Shown: piece by piece, positions 34,397-44,870 of the stretch | Layout: each line of letters begins with the position of its first letter | Numbering within the stretch: the first letter of the stretch is position 1 | Assembly: GCF_000425445.1 (NCBI RefSeq) | Contig: NZ_AUDL01000013.1 | Span: 97,676-161,675 of the forward strand | Length of the DNA stretch: 64,000 bases | DNA from: Flavobacterium denitrificans DSM 15936 | GTDB lineage: Bacteria > Bacteroidota > Bacteroidia > Flavobacteriales > Flavobacteriaceae | Reading direction: 5' to 3' | The notes under the pieces: model-generated | What the model was told of the DNA's origin: nothing | What the model saw: only the letters and a program-made list of their open reading frames with translations | Databases searched by the model: none | Translations under genes and position numbers: made by a program

Positions 34397-35239
34397 CTAT
34401 TCTAATACGATTGGCAGTGAATAATGCATTGTGATTTTTTTTCCATTTGATGTCCCAGGTTCCCATTTTGGACATAATTTTAAAACTCTAATAATTTCGT
34501 TTTTTATAGTTTCATCAACTTCTGGATCAGATTGAAGATAAGTTACAGATCCGTTTCTTTCTATTGTAAATGAGAGTTTTATTTTTAGTTTTGTGATATC
34601 AGATCCTTCGGGTTTTTTAAATTCTTTTTCAAAAAAGTTATAAAATTGTTCGATTCCACCAGGGAAATCGGCATTGGTTTCAATAGCGACTCCTCCATTA
34701 TAAACGGGTTCCTCTATCGTTTCCTTTTTTGTTTTATTCGTTGAGTTTGTCTTATTTTCTAAAATTACTTCACCGGTTGTTTTTTGGACGGGTTTTTCAT
34801 GATTATCTTGTTTGTCTTGTTTCAAAGGAGGTGCTGGTGGCGGTGGAACTTGTTCTGCATTCTGCTTTTTATCCTTGACAACTTCAATTTTATCTATTTT
34901 TTGTTTTTTCCCTTCTTTATCTGCACAACTAAACAAAGTAGTTCCCATTGCTATAAATAATGCTAGCAAAAACATTTTATAATAATTTGTTTGTGAATAC
35001 AAAACGTTATTAGGAATTTGAATTGTTACCGAATCTAATTGTGATTTTCTGAATCTTCCACAGATTTTATTATTTTGATTTTGGATGAAAAAATGCTGAA
35101 TTTCTTCAGGCAACATTGAAGTAAAGTCAACAACCGTTTTAGAGCAGCTTAAGCAGAAACGGCCATTTTCATTTGGAGTCATTTTGTCCCAGTTTTCATG
35201 GCATGGTTCGGGAATAGTGATTTTATGTTTTCTTTCCAT
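34397..35239 (-). CDS. TonB-C-terminal-domain protein with N-terminal cysteine-rich segment
   Basis: The 280-residue protein starts with a segment PEPCHENWDKMTPNENGRFCLSCSKTVVDFT (three cysteines, about residues 9-33, possibly metal-binding). It continues with one membrane span (about 87-105, ending in SCAD), a Pro/Lys-rich linker and a TonB-like C-terminal domain (about 185-280). TonB proteins link inner-membrane energy to outer-membrane receptors. ExbB/ExbD partners are not nearby, so the role is uncertain. I use the ATG at 35239; a TTG at 35245 would add two residues. Confidence 0.7.
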   Translation of the reverse strand: MERKHKITIPEPCHENWDKMTPNENGRFCLSCSKTVVDFTSMLPEEIQHFFIQNQNNKICGRFRKSQLDSVTIQIPNNVLYSQTNYYKMFLLALFIAMGTTLFSCADKEGKKQKIDKIEVVKDKKQNAEQVPPPPAPPLKQDKQDNHEKPVQKTTGEVILENKTNSTNKTKKETIEEPVYNGGVAIETNADFPGGIEQFYNFFEKEFKKPEGSDITKLKIKLSFTIERNGSVTYLQSDPEVDETIKNEIIRVLKLCPKWEPGTSNGKKITMHYSLPIVLE

Positions 35240-35287
35240 ATTCAAATATCAAAAAATAAATGTAATAAAAAATAAGTTCTAAAATCT

Positions 35288-35295
35288 TATTTTTG
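35288..35295 (+). promoter_or_regulatory. -7 box of tadA (leaderless transcript likely)
   Basis: TATTTTTG ends only 5 nt before the tadA ATG, so the mRNA should begin at or within a few bases of the start codon. A matching TTG box is not evident. Confidence 0.4.
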
Positions 35296-35300
35296 CATTT

Positions 35301-35744
35301 ATGGAAAATCCTTTTACCGACGAATTTTTTATGAAAAAAGCACTGCAGGAAGCAGAAGAAGCCTACTCAAAAGGTGAAATTCCTGTTGGAGCTATTATTG
35401 TTGTTGCAGATAAAGTCATTGCTAGAAGCCACAATTTGACCGAATTGCTGAACGATGTTACCGCTCACGCCGAGATGCAATCCATAACCGCAGCGGCGAA
35501 TTTCTTGGGCGGAAAATATCTGAAGGATTGTACACTTTATGTAACGTTAGAGCCTTGTCAAATGTGCGCAGGAGCTTTGTATTGGAGTCAGATTTCAAAA
35601 ATTGTTTTTGGCGCACGAGATGAACAACGCGGATTTCTGAATATGGGAACAAAACTGCATCCAAAAACTACAGTTGTTTCAGGCGTTATGGCAAATGAAG
35701 CCGCGGATTTAATGAAACGTTTTTTTCTAGAAAGACGTAAGTAA
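35301..35744 (+). CDS. tadA: Nucleoside/tRNA adenosine deaminase
   Basis: The 147-residue zinc enzyme has HAEMQSI (about 54-60, catalytic His and Glu) and PCQMCAGALYWS (about 84-95, zinc cysteines), as in TadA, which edits A34 to inosine in tRNA-Arg. Guanine or cytosine deaminase is possible, but length and motifs fit TadA best. It diverges from the TonB-like gene and converges with the next hypothetical gene; their stops are adjacent. Confidence 0.88.
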   Translation: MENPFTDEFFMKKALQEAEEAYSKGEIPVGAIIVVADKVIARSHNLTELLNDVTAHAEMQSITAAANFLGGKYLKDCTLYVTLEPCQMCAGALYWSQISKIVFGARDEQRGFLNMGTKLHPKTTVVSGVMANEAADLMKRFFLERRK

Positions 35745-36278
35745 TTAAAACAAATATCCTCCCAAGTAAAAACATATAAAAATCATAAAAGAATTAAAAC
35801 AAACGATATTGTAAAATGTGTTTTGAGAAAAACCTTTTTTTGAGAGCATTATTTTTAGACTTATTCCTAATGAAAGAAGCAAGATAAGGCTGGTGTAAAA
35901 TGAAATTCCATTTATGCTTAACCCACTTGCAAGTAGGTTGGTATAATCTTTTTTCTCAGACTTTACGGTTGTTACAGATTTAAACAATAAAGAAGTCTCA
36001 ATTAAAATGTTGCTTTCTTCAATAAATTCTTTTGCTGTAGAAAAGGTATATCCTTTTTGTGTGAAATAATGATAAGAAACTCTTTGATTTGATTTCCCAG
36101 AAGTTCGAACTAAGTAGTGAGTTATTACATCATTTGTTTTTGAAGCAGGTAAAACATAATAATCTGTAAAAGCGATTAAAACAAAAAATGTTATCACGCT
36201 CAGCAGATAAACAATTATACTTTTGTTTTTGATAATAAATTTGTTTTCAGTAGAGTAGCTGTTCGAATTGTTTGACAT
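35745..36278 (-). CDS. Hypothetical membrane protein
   Basis: I do not recognise this 177-residue protein. It has one hydrophobic segment near the N-terminus (about 22-42), an extracytoplasmic region of about 80 residues and two more near the C-terminus (about 125-145 and 155-175). Codon use and base composition match its neighbours. Its stop codon directly abuts the tadA stop. The 229 bp upstream (36279-36507) are AT-rich with no gene. Confidence 0.5.
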   Translation of the reverse strand: MSNNSNSYSTENKFIIKNKSIIVYLLSVITFFVLIAFTDYYVLPASKTNDVITHYLVRTSGKSNQRVSYHYFTQKGYTFSTAKEFIEESNILIETSLLFKSVTTVKSEKKDYTNLLASGLSINGISFYTSLILLLSLGISLKIMLSKKGFSQNTFYNIVCFNSFMIFICFYLGGYLF

Positions 36279-36507
36279 TCTTTTTGAAATTTAGAAGTAT
36301 GAATATAACATTTTAATAATTCGTTTTTTGCGAGACTTCAACAAAAGTTAAAAATCATTAGTAAAGAAAATTCTTCTTAAAAAGGCAGGAAAAATATTCT
36401 ATATTTACTACAATATAACGATGATTTGTTAGTTATGGTTTTAACAGTCAAATGTTAAAATGTTCTCTGATTTTTTAAATTTTGTAACCCATTAACTCTA
36501 AATAAAA

Positions 36508-39500
36508 GTGAAAGCAAAAGGATTAGTTTTCGTGTTTTTTGTGTTTTTTATTTTTCAATCTTGTGGCCGAAAATCAGCAGCCGATTTTAATTCTGATTTT
36601 TCATTGTTTAAAGAGTATATAGTCAGTTTCACGGGAGGAATAGTCTCTTCGGAATCTGATATAAGGGTGGTTTTGGCTTTTGATAAAAAAGAATGGAAAG
36701 CCAATCAAGAATTAGACAACGATTTGTTTGATATTTCGCCAAGTGTTGACGGAAAAGTGGTTGCGCTTTCGCCAAATACAATTGCATTTATTCCAGAAAA
36801 AAAGTTGAAACCCGGTACTGAATATCAGGTGACTTTGAAGTTGGATAAATTGATAGTACTTCCAAAAGAGAAAGAAAAAACACTTTCCGAATTCAATTTT
36901 ACGGTTAAAACAATAAAGCAGGATTTCACCATTAATACCGCCGACATTCAATCGTACAGCAAGGAATATCAATACCTAAACTGCGTTTTGAAAACAGCAG
37001 ATAATATTGATATTGAAACGGCAAAAAAGTTGGTTGAAGCCAAGCAAAAAGGGAATAATCTTAAGATTAAGTTTGATAACAGTCCAGCTTCGGGCAAAGA
37101 ATTTCATTTTATTATTGACAGTATTCAACGTTTTTCTGAAGTTTCAAATCTGGAAATTTTATATGATGGAAGCGATTTTGATATTGATCAAAAAGGACAA
37201 ATCGATTTCCCAATTACCAATATAAATGAGTTTAAAATTGTAAAAGTTGAAGTTCCAGAGGGAAGCAATCAATCGGTTTTGATAAACTTTTCTGAGCCGT
37301 TAGAAAAAGGACAAGATTTTAAAGGTTTGGTCTCTATTCAGAATACTAATAATTTAAAATTTTCTGCTGATGGAAATTTGTTGAAAGTTTATTTTAATAA
37401 TGAAAAAGAAGCTCCTGCAAAAAAAGAAGAAGTTATTCCAGTTGAGGAAACTGCAGTCTCACTTGTAGATTCTACAGTGGCTATAGTTGATAGTGCCGCA
37501 GCGGTAGTTTCAGAGCCAGTTGAAGTGGTTCAAGAGGAAGAATCTGAACCAGAACAAATCGTAGTTGGCGATTTATTAGTTGAAGTTTTTCAAGGAATTG
37601 AGAGCCAATATGGCAAAAAAATGGATGCAAATTATTCGGAGAAAATTTCTTTTGACCAAATAAAACCAAGTGTTCGTTTTATTAAAAACGGAACAATTTT
37701 GCCAAGTTCAAACAATTTGAAACTGAATTTTGAAGCCGTAAACTTAAGAGCTGTTGATGTAAAGGTTTATAAAATCTACAAAAATAATATTCTGCAGTTT
37801 TTGCAATATAATGAATTAAATGGAGGCCAAAATCTCAAAAAGGTTGCTCAGCCTGTTGCAAAAACAATGCTTAATTTGGTCGAGAGTAAATTAACGAATC
37901 CAAGTAAATGGAACACTTTTGCATTGGATTTGTCAAAAATTATCAAACCAGAACCGGGAGCGATTTATAGAGTAGAATTGGAATATAAAAAGAAATATTC
38001 GCTTTATACATGTGAAACATCAGATGCAGATCAAGACGAAAGTGAAGACGAGGAAGAAGTTGATGAAAATGATGTAAACTACAGCGGAAATTCCTATGAC
38101 GATTACTATTATGATGATTATGAGTGGAGAGAAAGTCAAGACCCTTGCTCGAATTCCTATTTTTATAATGCAAAAATAGCAACCAATATTTTAGCTTCAG
38201 ATTTGGGAGTTATTGCCAAAAGAGGAGAAAATAAATCATACTTATTTGCGGTAAATAATATTGTTACGACCGAACCAGTTTCGAATGCGAGAGTGGATTT
38301 GTATAATTTCCAACAGCAGAAAATAGCAACTCAGGCTACGAGTAGTGAAGGAATTGCATCTTTCCAATTGGACAAATTCGCTTATTTTGCTATTGTTACT
38401 TTGGGAGATCAATCGACTTACGTGAAACTGGATGACGGACTTTCATTATCTGTCAGTAATTTTGATGTTGCCGGCGAGACTTTGCAGAAAGGTTTAAAAG
38501 GATTTATTTATGGAGAAAGAGGCGTTTGGCGTCCGGGAGATAATTTGTATTTATCATTTATTCTGAATGATCAAGCGAATAAACTTCCGAAATCACATCC
38601 AATTAAATTCAGATTGAATGACCCGAATGGAAAAACAGTTTATCAAACCGTTCAGAAAACAAACGATTTAAATCATTACTCTTTTATTGTACCAACAAAC
38701 CAAGACGCACCAACAGGAAATTGGGAAGCAATGGTGAGCGTTGGTGGAGCAAAATTCTATAAAAGTATCAAGATTGAAACGATAAAACCGAATCGTTTAA
38801 AAATCAAAAATAAATTTACAAGAACGACACTTTCATCGTCTTACCCAAATACAGATAATCTTGAAGTGACTTGGCTTCATGGCGCAATCGCGAAGAATCT
38901 GAATGTAGAAATGCAAGCTAAGTTTTCGCAGCAAACGACGACTTTCAAAGGTTATGAAAAATATACTTTTGATGATTTAGTTCGTCGATTCAGCACAGAG
39001 GAGATTAATGTTTTCTCAGGAAAATTAAACGAAAACGGAAAAGCGTCTGTGAATATTCAGCCTAAATTGCAAGGTCAGGCGCCGGGCATGTTACGTGCTT
39101 CTTTCATCACAAAAGTTTATGAAGAGGGCGGAGATTTCAGTACTGATGTTATTTCTACAACTTATTCTCCATATAAAACGTATGTCGGAATCAAATCGCC
39201 AGAGTTGAACAAATACAATATGCTTGAAACTAGAACGAATAATCGTTTTGATATTGTGACCGTTGATGAAAATGGAAGACCAAAATCAGTACGAAATTTG
39301 GAAGTAAAAGTATTTAAAGTAGACTGGCGCTGGTGGTGGGATTCTTCAAGCGATAATTTATCAAATTACAATTCTTCGGATGCAACGACATCTTATAAAA
39401 CATTTATAATTAATACGGATTCGAGCGGAAAAGGTAGTATTCAGTTTTCACTGACGGATGAAGAATGGGGCCGCTATTTGATTCGTGTTTCAGATAGTGC

Positions 39501-42180
39501 AGACGGACATGCAACAGCTTTGACAGTAAATATTGATTGGCCAATTTGGTCTGGAAAAACACGCAACAGAGACGCTTCGACTGCTAATATGTTGGTGTTT
39601 TCGACAGACAAGAAAAATTATGCTGTTGGAGAAAAAGCACAAATTTCTTTCCCTTCAAGCGAAGGCGGACGTGCTTTGATTTCAATAGAAAACGGTTCAA
39701 AAGTAGTGCAAACGCTTTGGGTAAAAACAAAAAATGGAGAAACCAAAGTTGAAGTTCCAATCACGGGAGCAATGGCGCCAAATGTCTATTTCAATATTAC
39801 ATTATTGCAACCTCATGCTTCAACTAAAAACGATTCTCCAATTCGTATGTATGGAATCGTTCCGATTGAAGTTGTGGACAAAAACACGATTTTGGCACCA
39901 ACCATTAATATGCCAGATGTTTTGAAGCCAGAACAACCGTTTACAGTAAAAGTGGGTGAAAAATCAGGAAAAGAAATGACCTATACAATTGCAGTTGTAG
40001 ATGAAGGTCTTTTGGATTTAACTCGTTTTAAAACACCAAATGCATGGGATAGTTTCTATGTTCGTGAAGCTTTGGGCGTAAAAACATGGGACGTTTATGA
40101 TGATGTAATTGGCGCTTACGGAGGAAAAATAAACCAGATTTTCAGTATTGGTGGTGACCAGGATTTGGGCGGAGGAAAAGCTAAAAAAGCCAATCGTTTT
40201 AAACCTGTTGTATTGTATTACGGACCATTTAAATTAGAAAAAGGGCAAACTAAATTGCATCAATTAAAATTGCCAAAATACATTGGGTCAGTTCGAACAA
40301 TGGTCGTAGCAGGTAATGCTAATACAAGTGCTTACGGAAGTGTTGAAAAAGCCACTCCAGTTAAAAGCCCGTTGATGGTTTTGGGCTCATTGCCAAGAAA
40401 AATTTCACCATCGGAAAAAGTAACGCTTCCTGTAACCGTTTTTGCCACTGAAAATAAAATCAAAAACGTTTCGATTCAGGTAAAAACAAGCAACGGATTG
40501 AAAGTAATGGGAAGCGCGGTTCAAAGCTTGAATTTTGCACAGCCGGACGAGAAAATGGCTTATTTTAATTTGGCAGTAGGATCTGCAACTGGAATTGCAA
40601 AAGTTCAGGTAATTGCAACATCTGGAAGTGAGAAATCGGTTTATGATGTTGAAATTGATATGACGAACCCGAATCCGGTGACGAGTACTTTTACAGATGT
40701 TGTTTTAACGCCAAATAGTACCAAGACAATTTCATGGAAAACATTTGGAATTGCAGGAAGCAATAAAGCAAGATTGGAAGTTTCGTCAATGCCGTCTATG
40801 AATTTGAATGGAAGATTACAATTCTTGATTCAGTATCCTCATGGATGTGTAGAACAGACTACTTCATCTGTTTTCCCGCAATTGTATTTAGGCGATGTGG
40901 CGGATATAGATGCAAAACGCAAAAGTCTGATTCAGAAAAATATCACAGCAGGAATTGCAAGATTGGGGAATTTTCAATTGTCCAATGGTGGAATGCCGTA
41001 CTGGCAAGGAAATGCAGTTGCAGACGATTGGGGAACATCTTATGCAGGACATTTCTTGATTGAAGCAGAGAAAAAAGGATATGTATTGCCAATTAATTTC
41101 AAATCAAAATGGCTGTCGTATCAGCAAAAAGAAGCAAAACAATGGCGTTTTGAACCGAAATACGGAAATGATTTAGCTCAAGCCTATCGTTTATATACTT
41201 TGGCTCTAGCCGGTAATGCCGATTTATCATCAATGAACAGATTAAGAGAAACAAAAGGCATTTCAAATGAAAGTATGCTTCGTTTGGCTGCAGCTTATGT
41301 TTTAGCAGGTCAAAAATCAGCTGGGCAGAGTTTATTTTTGAAAACGAGTATCGATGGAAGTTCAGATGGTTACAGCTATTACTATTATGGCTCAAGCGAA
41401 AGAAATAGAGCAATGGCTTTAGAAACGATGCTTCTTTTAGATCAGAAACAAAAAGCATTTGCAACAGCTTCTAAATTAGCTAAAGAAATGTCAGCTAACC
41501 AATGGATGAGTACGCAGACAACCGCATATTGCTTGTATGCAATGTCGAAATTTGCCGTGAGCAATGGCCCAAAAGGAATCAATATTCAGTTTAGTAAAAA
41601 CGGAAAAGGCGAGACGATAAACACAGGCAAATCGGTTGCAGATCGCAGTTTGTCTGTGGCTTCTGGTACAAACAGTATTATGCTAAAAAATAATAAAGCC
41701 AATACAGTTTATGTTCGTGTATTGAATACAGGAATATTGCCAATTGGTCAAGAAAATGCAGTTCAAAGTGATGTTTCGGCTTCTATTGTTTTCAAAAACA
41801 GAAAAGGAAGTGTGATCAATGTTTCCAAAATTAATCAGGGAACCGAATTTGTTGCCGAAGTAACGATTAAAAACCAAAGGGGAGAAAGTGTTCAAAACGT
41901 GGCGTTATCACAAATTTTGCCTTCGGGATTCGAAATTGTTAATACCCGATTCACAGATTATGGAGATGCTGTAAATAACACTGCCGATTATATTGATATT
42001 CGTGATGACAGAACTAATTTCTATTTCGGAATGAAATCTAGAGAAACCAAAGTTTTCCGTATTCTGCTAAATGCGTCGTATTTAGGAAATTATTATCTGC
42101 CAGGATTACAATGTGAAGCGATGTATGATAATACATTTTTGGCACGAACAAAAGGATTCTGGGTTGAGGTGGTGAAGTAA
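36508..42180 (+). CDS. Bacterial alpha-2-macroglobulin-like lipoprotein
   Basis: The 1890-residue protein starts with GTG and has a lipoprotein signal (VFFVFFIFQSCGRKS; lipobox Cys about residue 19). It has macroglobulin (MG) and A2M domains and a thioester motif HGCVEQTTS (about 1449), then a TED-type helical region (about 1460-1720). A2Ms trap proteases that attack the envelope. It is followed by pbpC, the classic partner (as E. coli yfhM-pbpC), which suggests protection and repair of the cell wall. An acidic and tyrosine-rich insert (about 505-545) lies between early domains. Confidence 0.93.
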   Translation: MKAKGLVFVFFVFFIFQSCGRKSAADFNSDFSLFKEYIVSFTGGIVSSESDIRVVLAFDKKEWKANQELDNDLFDISPSVDGKVVALSPNTIAFIPEKKLKPGTEYQVTLKLDKLIVLPKEKEKTLSEFNFTVKTIKQDFTINTADIQSYSKEYQYLNCVLKTADNIDIETAKKLVEAKQKGNNLKIKFDNSPASGKEFHFIIDSIQRFSEVSNLEILYDGSDFDIDQKGQIDFPITNINEFKIVKVEVPEGSNQSVLINFSEPLEKGQDFKGLVSIQNTNNLKFSADGNLLKVYFNNEKEAPAKKEEVIPVEETAVSLVDSTVAIVDSAAAVVSEPVEVVQEEESEPEQIVVGDLLVEVFQGIESQYGKKMDANYSEKISFDQIKPSVRFIKNGTILPSSNNLKLNFEAVNLRAVDVKVYKIYKNNILQFLQYNELNGGQNLKKVAQPVAKTMLNLVESKLTNPSKWNTFALDLSKIIKPEPGAIYRVELEYKKKYSLYTCETSDADQDESEDEEEVDENDVNYSGNSYDDYYYDDYEWRESQDPCSNSYFYNAKIATNILASDLGVIAKRGENKSYLFAVNNIVTTEPVSNARVDLYNFQQQKIATQATSSEGIASFQLDKFAYFAIVTLGDQSTYVKLDDGLSLSVSNFDVAGETLQKGLKGFIYGERGVWRPGDNLYLSFILNDQANKLPKSHPIKFRLNDPNGKTVYQTVQKTNDLNHYSFIVPTNQDAPTGNWEAMVSVGGAKFYKSIKIETIKPNRLKIKNKFTRTTLSSSYPNTDNLEVTWLHGAIAKNLNVEMQAKFSQQTTTFKGYEKYTFDDLVRRFSTEEINVFSGKLNENGKASVNIQPKLQGQAPGMLRASFITKVYEEGGDFSTDVISTTYSPYKTYVGIKSPELNKYNMLETRTNNRFDIVTVDENGRPKSVRNLEVKVFKVDWRWWWDSSSDNLSNYNSSDATTSYKTFIINTDSSGKGSIQFSLTDEEWGRYLIRVSDSADGHATALTVNIDWPIWSGKTRNRDASTANMLVFSTDKKNYAVGEKAQISFPSSEGGRALISIENGSKVVQTLWVKTKNGETKVEVPITGAMAPNVYFNITLLQPHASTKNDSPIRMYGIVPIEVVDKNTILAPTINMPDVLKPEQPFTVKVGEKSGKEMTYTIAVVDEGLLDLTRFKTPNAWDSFYVREALGVKTWDVYDDVIGAYGGKINQIFSIGGDQDLGGGKAKKANRFKPVVLYYGPFKLEKGQTKLHQLKLPKYIGSVRTMVVAGNANTSAYGSVEKATPVKSPLMVLGSLPRKISPSEKVTLPVTVFATENKIKNVSIQVKTSNGLKVMGSAVQSLNFAQPDEKMAYFNLAVGSATGIAKVQVIATSGSEKSVYDVEIDMTNPNPVTSTFTDVVLTPNSTKTISWKTFGIAGSNKARLEVSSMPSMNLNGRLQFLIQYPHGCVEQTTSSVFPQLYLGDVADIDAKRKSLIQKNITAGIARLGNFQLSNGGMPYWQGNAVADDWGTSYAGHFLIEAEKKGYVLPINFKSKWLSYQQKEAKQWRFEPKYGNDLAQAYRLYTLALAGNADLSSMNRLRETKGISNESMLRLAAAYVLAGQKSAGQSLFLKTSIDGSSDGYSYYYYGSSERNRAMALETMLLLDQKQKAFATASKLAKEMSANQWMSTQTTAYCLYAMSKFAVSNGPKGINIQFSKNGKGETINTGKSVADRSLSVASGTNSIMLKNNKANTVYVRVLNTGILPIGQENAVQSDVSASIVFKNRKGSVINVSKINQGTEFVAEVTIKNQRGESVQNVALSQILPSGFEIVNTRFTDYGDAVNNTADYIDIRDDRTNFYFGMKSRETKVFRILLNASYLGNYYLPGLQCEAMYDNTFLARTKGFWVEVVK

Positions 42181-42377
42181 TTTTATGGGCCACAGATTGT
42201 ACAGATTAAGAGGATTTTTAATATCTGTGGCAAAAAAAATGTGAATAAAAGTTTCCTGCAGATTTTGCAGATCAAGCAGATAAAAATAAATCTGCCTAAT
42301 CTGCGAAATCTGCGAGAGAAAAACTTAGCGAACTTAGCATTTTTACTTAGCGCCTTTGCGGTTAAATAATTATTACA
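42181..42377 (+). repeat. CAGATT / CTTAGC low-complexity spacer between A2M and pbpC
   Basis: GCCACAGATT at 42188-42197 pairs with AATATCTGTGGC at about 42219-42230. Then come CTGCAGATTTTGCAGATC and AATCTGCGAAATCTGCG units, and CTTAGCGAACTTAGC. No gene is seen. Confidence 0.55.
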
Positions 42378-44753
42378 TTGAAAAATAAACTTAAAGCGTT
42401 CTTCCAACGCATCATAAACTGGATCAAAAGAAACAAAATAAAATCAGCAATTGCATTTCTGCTCTTGCTGATTTACTATTTTTCGATACCGCGAACCTTA
42501 TTCAAAGAGCCTTATTCAACCGTAATAGAAAGTAAAGAAGGAGAATTGCTTGGAGCTAAAATTGCACGTGACGGACAATGGCGTTTTCCGGCACAAGACA
42601 GTGTTCCGGATAAGTTCAAGAAATGCATTGTTTATTTTGAAGATGAGTATTTCTACAAACATCTAGGCTTCAATCCAGGTGCGATGATAAATGCTTTTAA
42701 ACAAAATAGAAAAGCTGGAAAAGTGGTTCGAGGTGGAAGTACGCTGACGCAACAAGTAATTCGATTATCCCGAAAAGGAAAAAACAGAACCTATTTCGAG
42801 AAAATTATCGAAATTATTCTCGCAACAAGATTAGAGCTAGGTTATTCTAAAAACGAAATTCTCGAAATGTACGCAGCGCATGCGCCATTTGGAGGAAACG
42901 TAGTAGGATTGGAAATGGCTTCGTGGCGTTATTTTGGAGTTCATTCGAATCAGCTTTCATGGGCAGAAAATGCAGTTTTAGCAGTTTTGCCAAATGCACC
43001 AAGTTTAATTTATCCAGGGAAAAATCAGATTAAGCTTTTAAACAAAAGAAACCGACTTTTATTAAAACTGCATCAGGAAGGTATAATCGACAAGCAAACA
43101 TACGAACTGTCAATAGAAGAGCCATTGCCTCAAAAACCATACGATCTTCCTCAAATAGCACCTCATTTACTGCAGAGAGTGGCAAAAAATGAAGAAGGAA
43201 CAAGAGTAAAAACTACTATTGATTATGCTTTACAAAATCGTGTCAATCAAATTGCACGATACTATTACAATCAGTATAAACAGAATGAAGTGCATAATAT
43301 GGCCATTTTGGTAATTGATGTTCAGAGCAGAAACGTAATGAGTTATGTTGGAAACTCTCCAGCTGATTCAGATCACCAAAAAGATGTAGATATTATCGAT
43401 GCGCCAAGAAGTACGGGAAGTATTTTAAAACCACTTTTGTATGGAGCGATGCTCGATGATGGCGAATTATTACCTAACACTTTAGTTGCTGATATTCCAA
43501 CACAAATTTCGGGTTATACGCCACAAAACTTTAATCTGACTTTTGATGGAGCAGTTCCGGCACACCGCGCATTATCGCGTTCGTTGAATATTCCGGCAGT
43601 TTTAATGTTGCAGGATTTTGGTGTAAACAAATTTTATGAAGAATTGCAGAAGTTCAAATTAAAGAACATTAATAAAACACCCGACCATTATGGTCTTTCT
43701 CTTATTTTAGGCGGTGCCGAAAGTAATCTGTGGGATTTGTGTCGAACGTATGCGAATCTTTCTTCTACAGTCAATTATTATACGAAAAATAAAGGGGAAT
43801 ATAGAACTAACGAATTTACTGAGCTGAATTATAAAAACGATTTTAAGCCCGATTTTGGTTCAGAAACAGATCAAAAGAATATTTTGGGTGCAGGATCAAT
43901 TTGGTTAACGTATAATGCAATGGAAGAGGTAAATAGGCCCGAAGGAGATGAGGCTTGGAAGTTTTATGACAGCTCTTTAAAGATTGCATGGAAAACAGGA
44001 ACAAGTTTTGGGAATAGAGATGCTTGGGCAATTGGTACTAATTCAAGATATGTAGTTGGTGTTTGGGTTGGAAACGCAACAGGCGAGGGACGCCCAACTT
44101 TGACGGGAGTTACCAGCGCCGCACCAATTTTATTTGATGTTTTTAATTTACTTCCTAGACAAAGATGGTTTGATACGCCTTACAAAGATTTAGCTGAAGT
44201 TGAGGTTTGCGGATTAAGTGGTTATCTGGCAAAAGACAATTGTCCTAAAATTAAACAATGGGTTCCTAAAAAAGGAAAATCAACAAAAGTTTGTCCGTTC
44301 CATAAAACGATTCATTTAGATAAAACAGAGCAGTTTCAGGTAAACAGCAGTTGTGAAAGCGTTGAGAATATTGTGACTAAAAATTGGTTTGTTTTGCCTC
44401 CAGTTATGGCTTGGTATTACAAAAGCCAGCATATTGAATATTTGCCATTGCCACCTTTCAAAGAAGGTTGCGAAGGAACGCAAACCACCACAATGGATTT
44501 TATTTATCCCAAAGCAAATAGTAAAATTTACTTAACAAAAGATTTCAACAGTAACGTTCAGCCTGTTATTTTAAAAGTAGCGTATTCTGAAAGGGATAAG
44601 GAATTATTTTGGTATGTTGATGATGTGTATAAAGCTACGACGAAAACTTTTCATGAATTGCCAATCACGCCAACAACTGGAATACATTACATTACCGTTG
44701 TAGACGCTTCTGGAAATGAAATTAGGCGTAAAATTGAAATAGTTCGAGAATAG
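42378..44753 (+). CDS. pbpC: Penicillin-binding protein 1C
   Basis: The 791-residue class A PBP has an N-terminal membrane span (about 20-38), a transglycosylase domain (EDEYFYKHLGFNPGAMINA, RGGSTLTQQVIRL, about 87-140) and a transpeptidase domain with SxxK motif RSTGSILKPL (about 344-353) and KTG in AWKTGTSFGNRDAW (about 538-551). A BiPBP_C domain ends it (about 690-791). It polymerises and crosslinks peptidoglycan at the outer face of the inner membrane. The start is TTG at 42378. Pairing with the A2M gene is the usual arrangement. Confidence 0.95.
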   Translation: MKNKLKAFFQRIINWIKRNKIKSAIAFLLLLIYYFSIPRTLFKEPYSTVIESKEGELLGAKIARDGQWRFPAQDSVPDKFKKCIVYFEDEYFYKHLGFNPGAMINAFKQNRKAGKVVRGGSTLTQQVIRLSRKGKNRTYFEKIIEIILATRLELGYSKNEILEMYAAHAPFGGNVVGLEMASWRYFGVHSNQLSWAENAVLAVLPNAPSLIYPGKNQIKLLNKRNRLLLKLHQEGIIDKQTYELSIEEPLPQKPYDLPQIAPHLLQRVAKNEEGTRVKTTIDYALQNRVNQIARYYYNQYKQNEVHNMAILVIDVQSRNVMSYVGNSPADSDHQKDVDIIDAPRSTGSILKPLLYGAMLDDGELLPNTLVADIPTQISGYTPQNFNLTFDGAVPAHRALSRSLNIPAVLMLQDFGVNKFYEELQKFKLKNINKTPDHYGLSLILGGAESNLWDLCRTYANLSSTVNYYTKNKGEYRTNEFTELNYKNDFKPDFGSETDQKNILGAGSIWLTYNAMEEVNRPEGDEAWKFYDSSLKIAWKTGTSFGNRDAWAIGTNSRYVVGVWVGNATGEGRPTLTGVTSAAPILFDVFNLLPRQRWFDTPYKDLAEVEVCGLSGYLAKDNCPKIKQWVPKKGKSTKVCPFHKTIHLDKTEQFQVNSSCESVENIVTKNWFVLPPVMAWYYKSQHIEYLPLPPFKEGCEGTQTTTMDFIYPKANSKIYLTKDFNSNVQPVILKVAYSERDKELFWYVDDVYKATTKTFHELPITPTTGIHYITVVDASGNEIRRKIEIVRE

Positions 44754-44831
44754 TTTTTGCCAAGAATTACACCAATTAACACAAATTAATTCGTGAAATT
44801 CGTGAAATTCGTGGCGAAAAAAAGCCATAAA

Positions 44832-44870
44832 AAAAACCGCCAATCTCACGAAAGGCGGTTTTTGTTTTTT
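44832..44870. terminator. Bidirectional terminator between pbpC and RNase G genes
   Basis: AAAACCGCC / GGCGGTTTT stem with T runs on both strands. Just before it (44759-44820) lies a TTCGTGAAA-type repeat tract. Confidence 0.85.

Noticed and set aside
42183..42407. 74-residue open frame on the - strand between A2M and pbpC
   Set aside because: It is translated from CAGATT/CTTAGC low-complexity repeats and overlaps the pbpC start.
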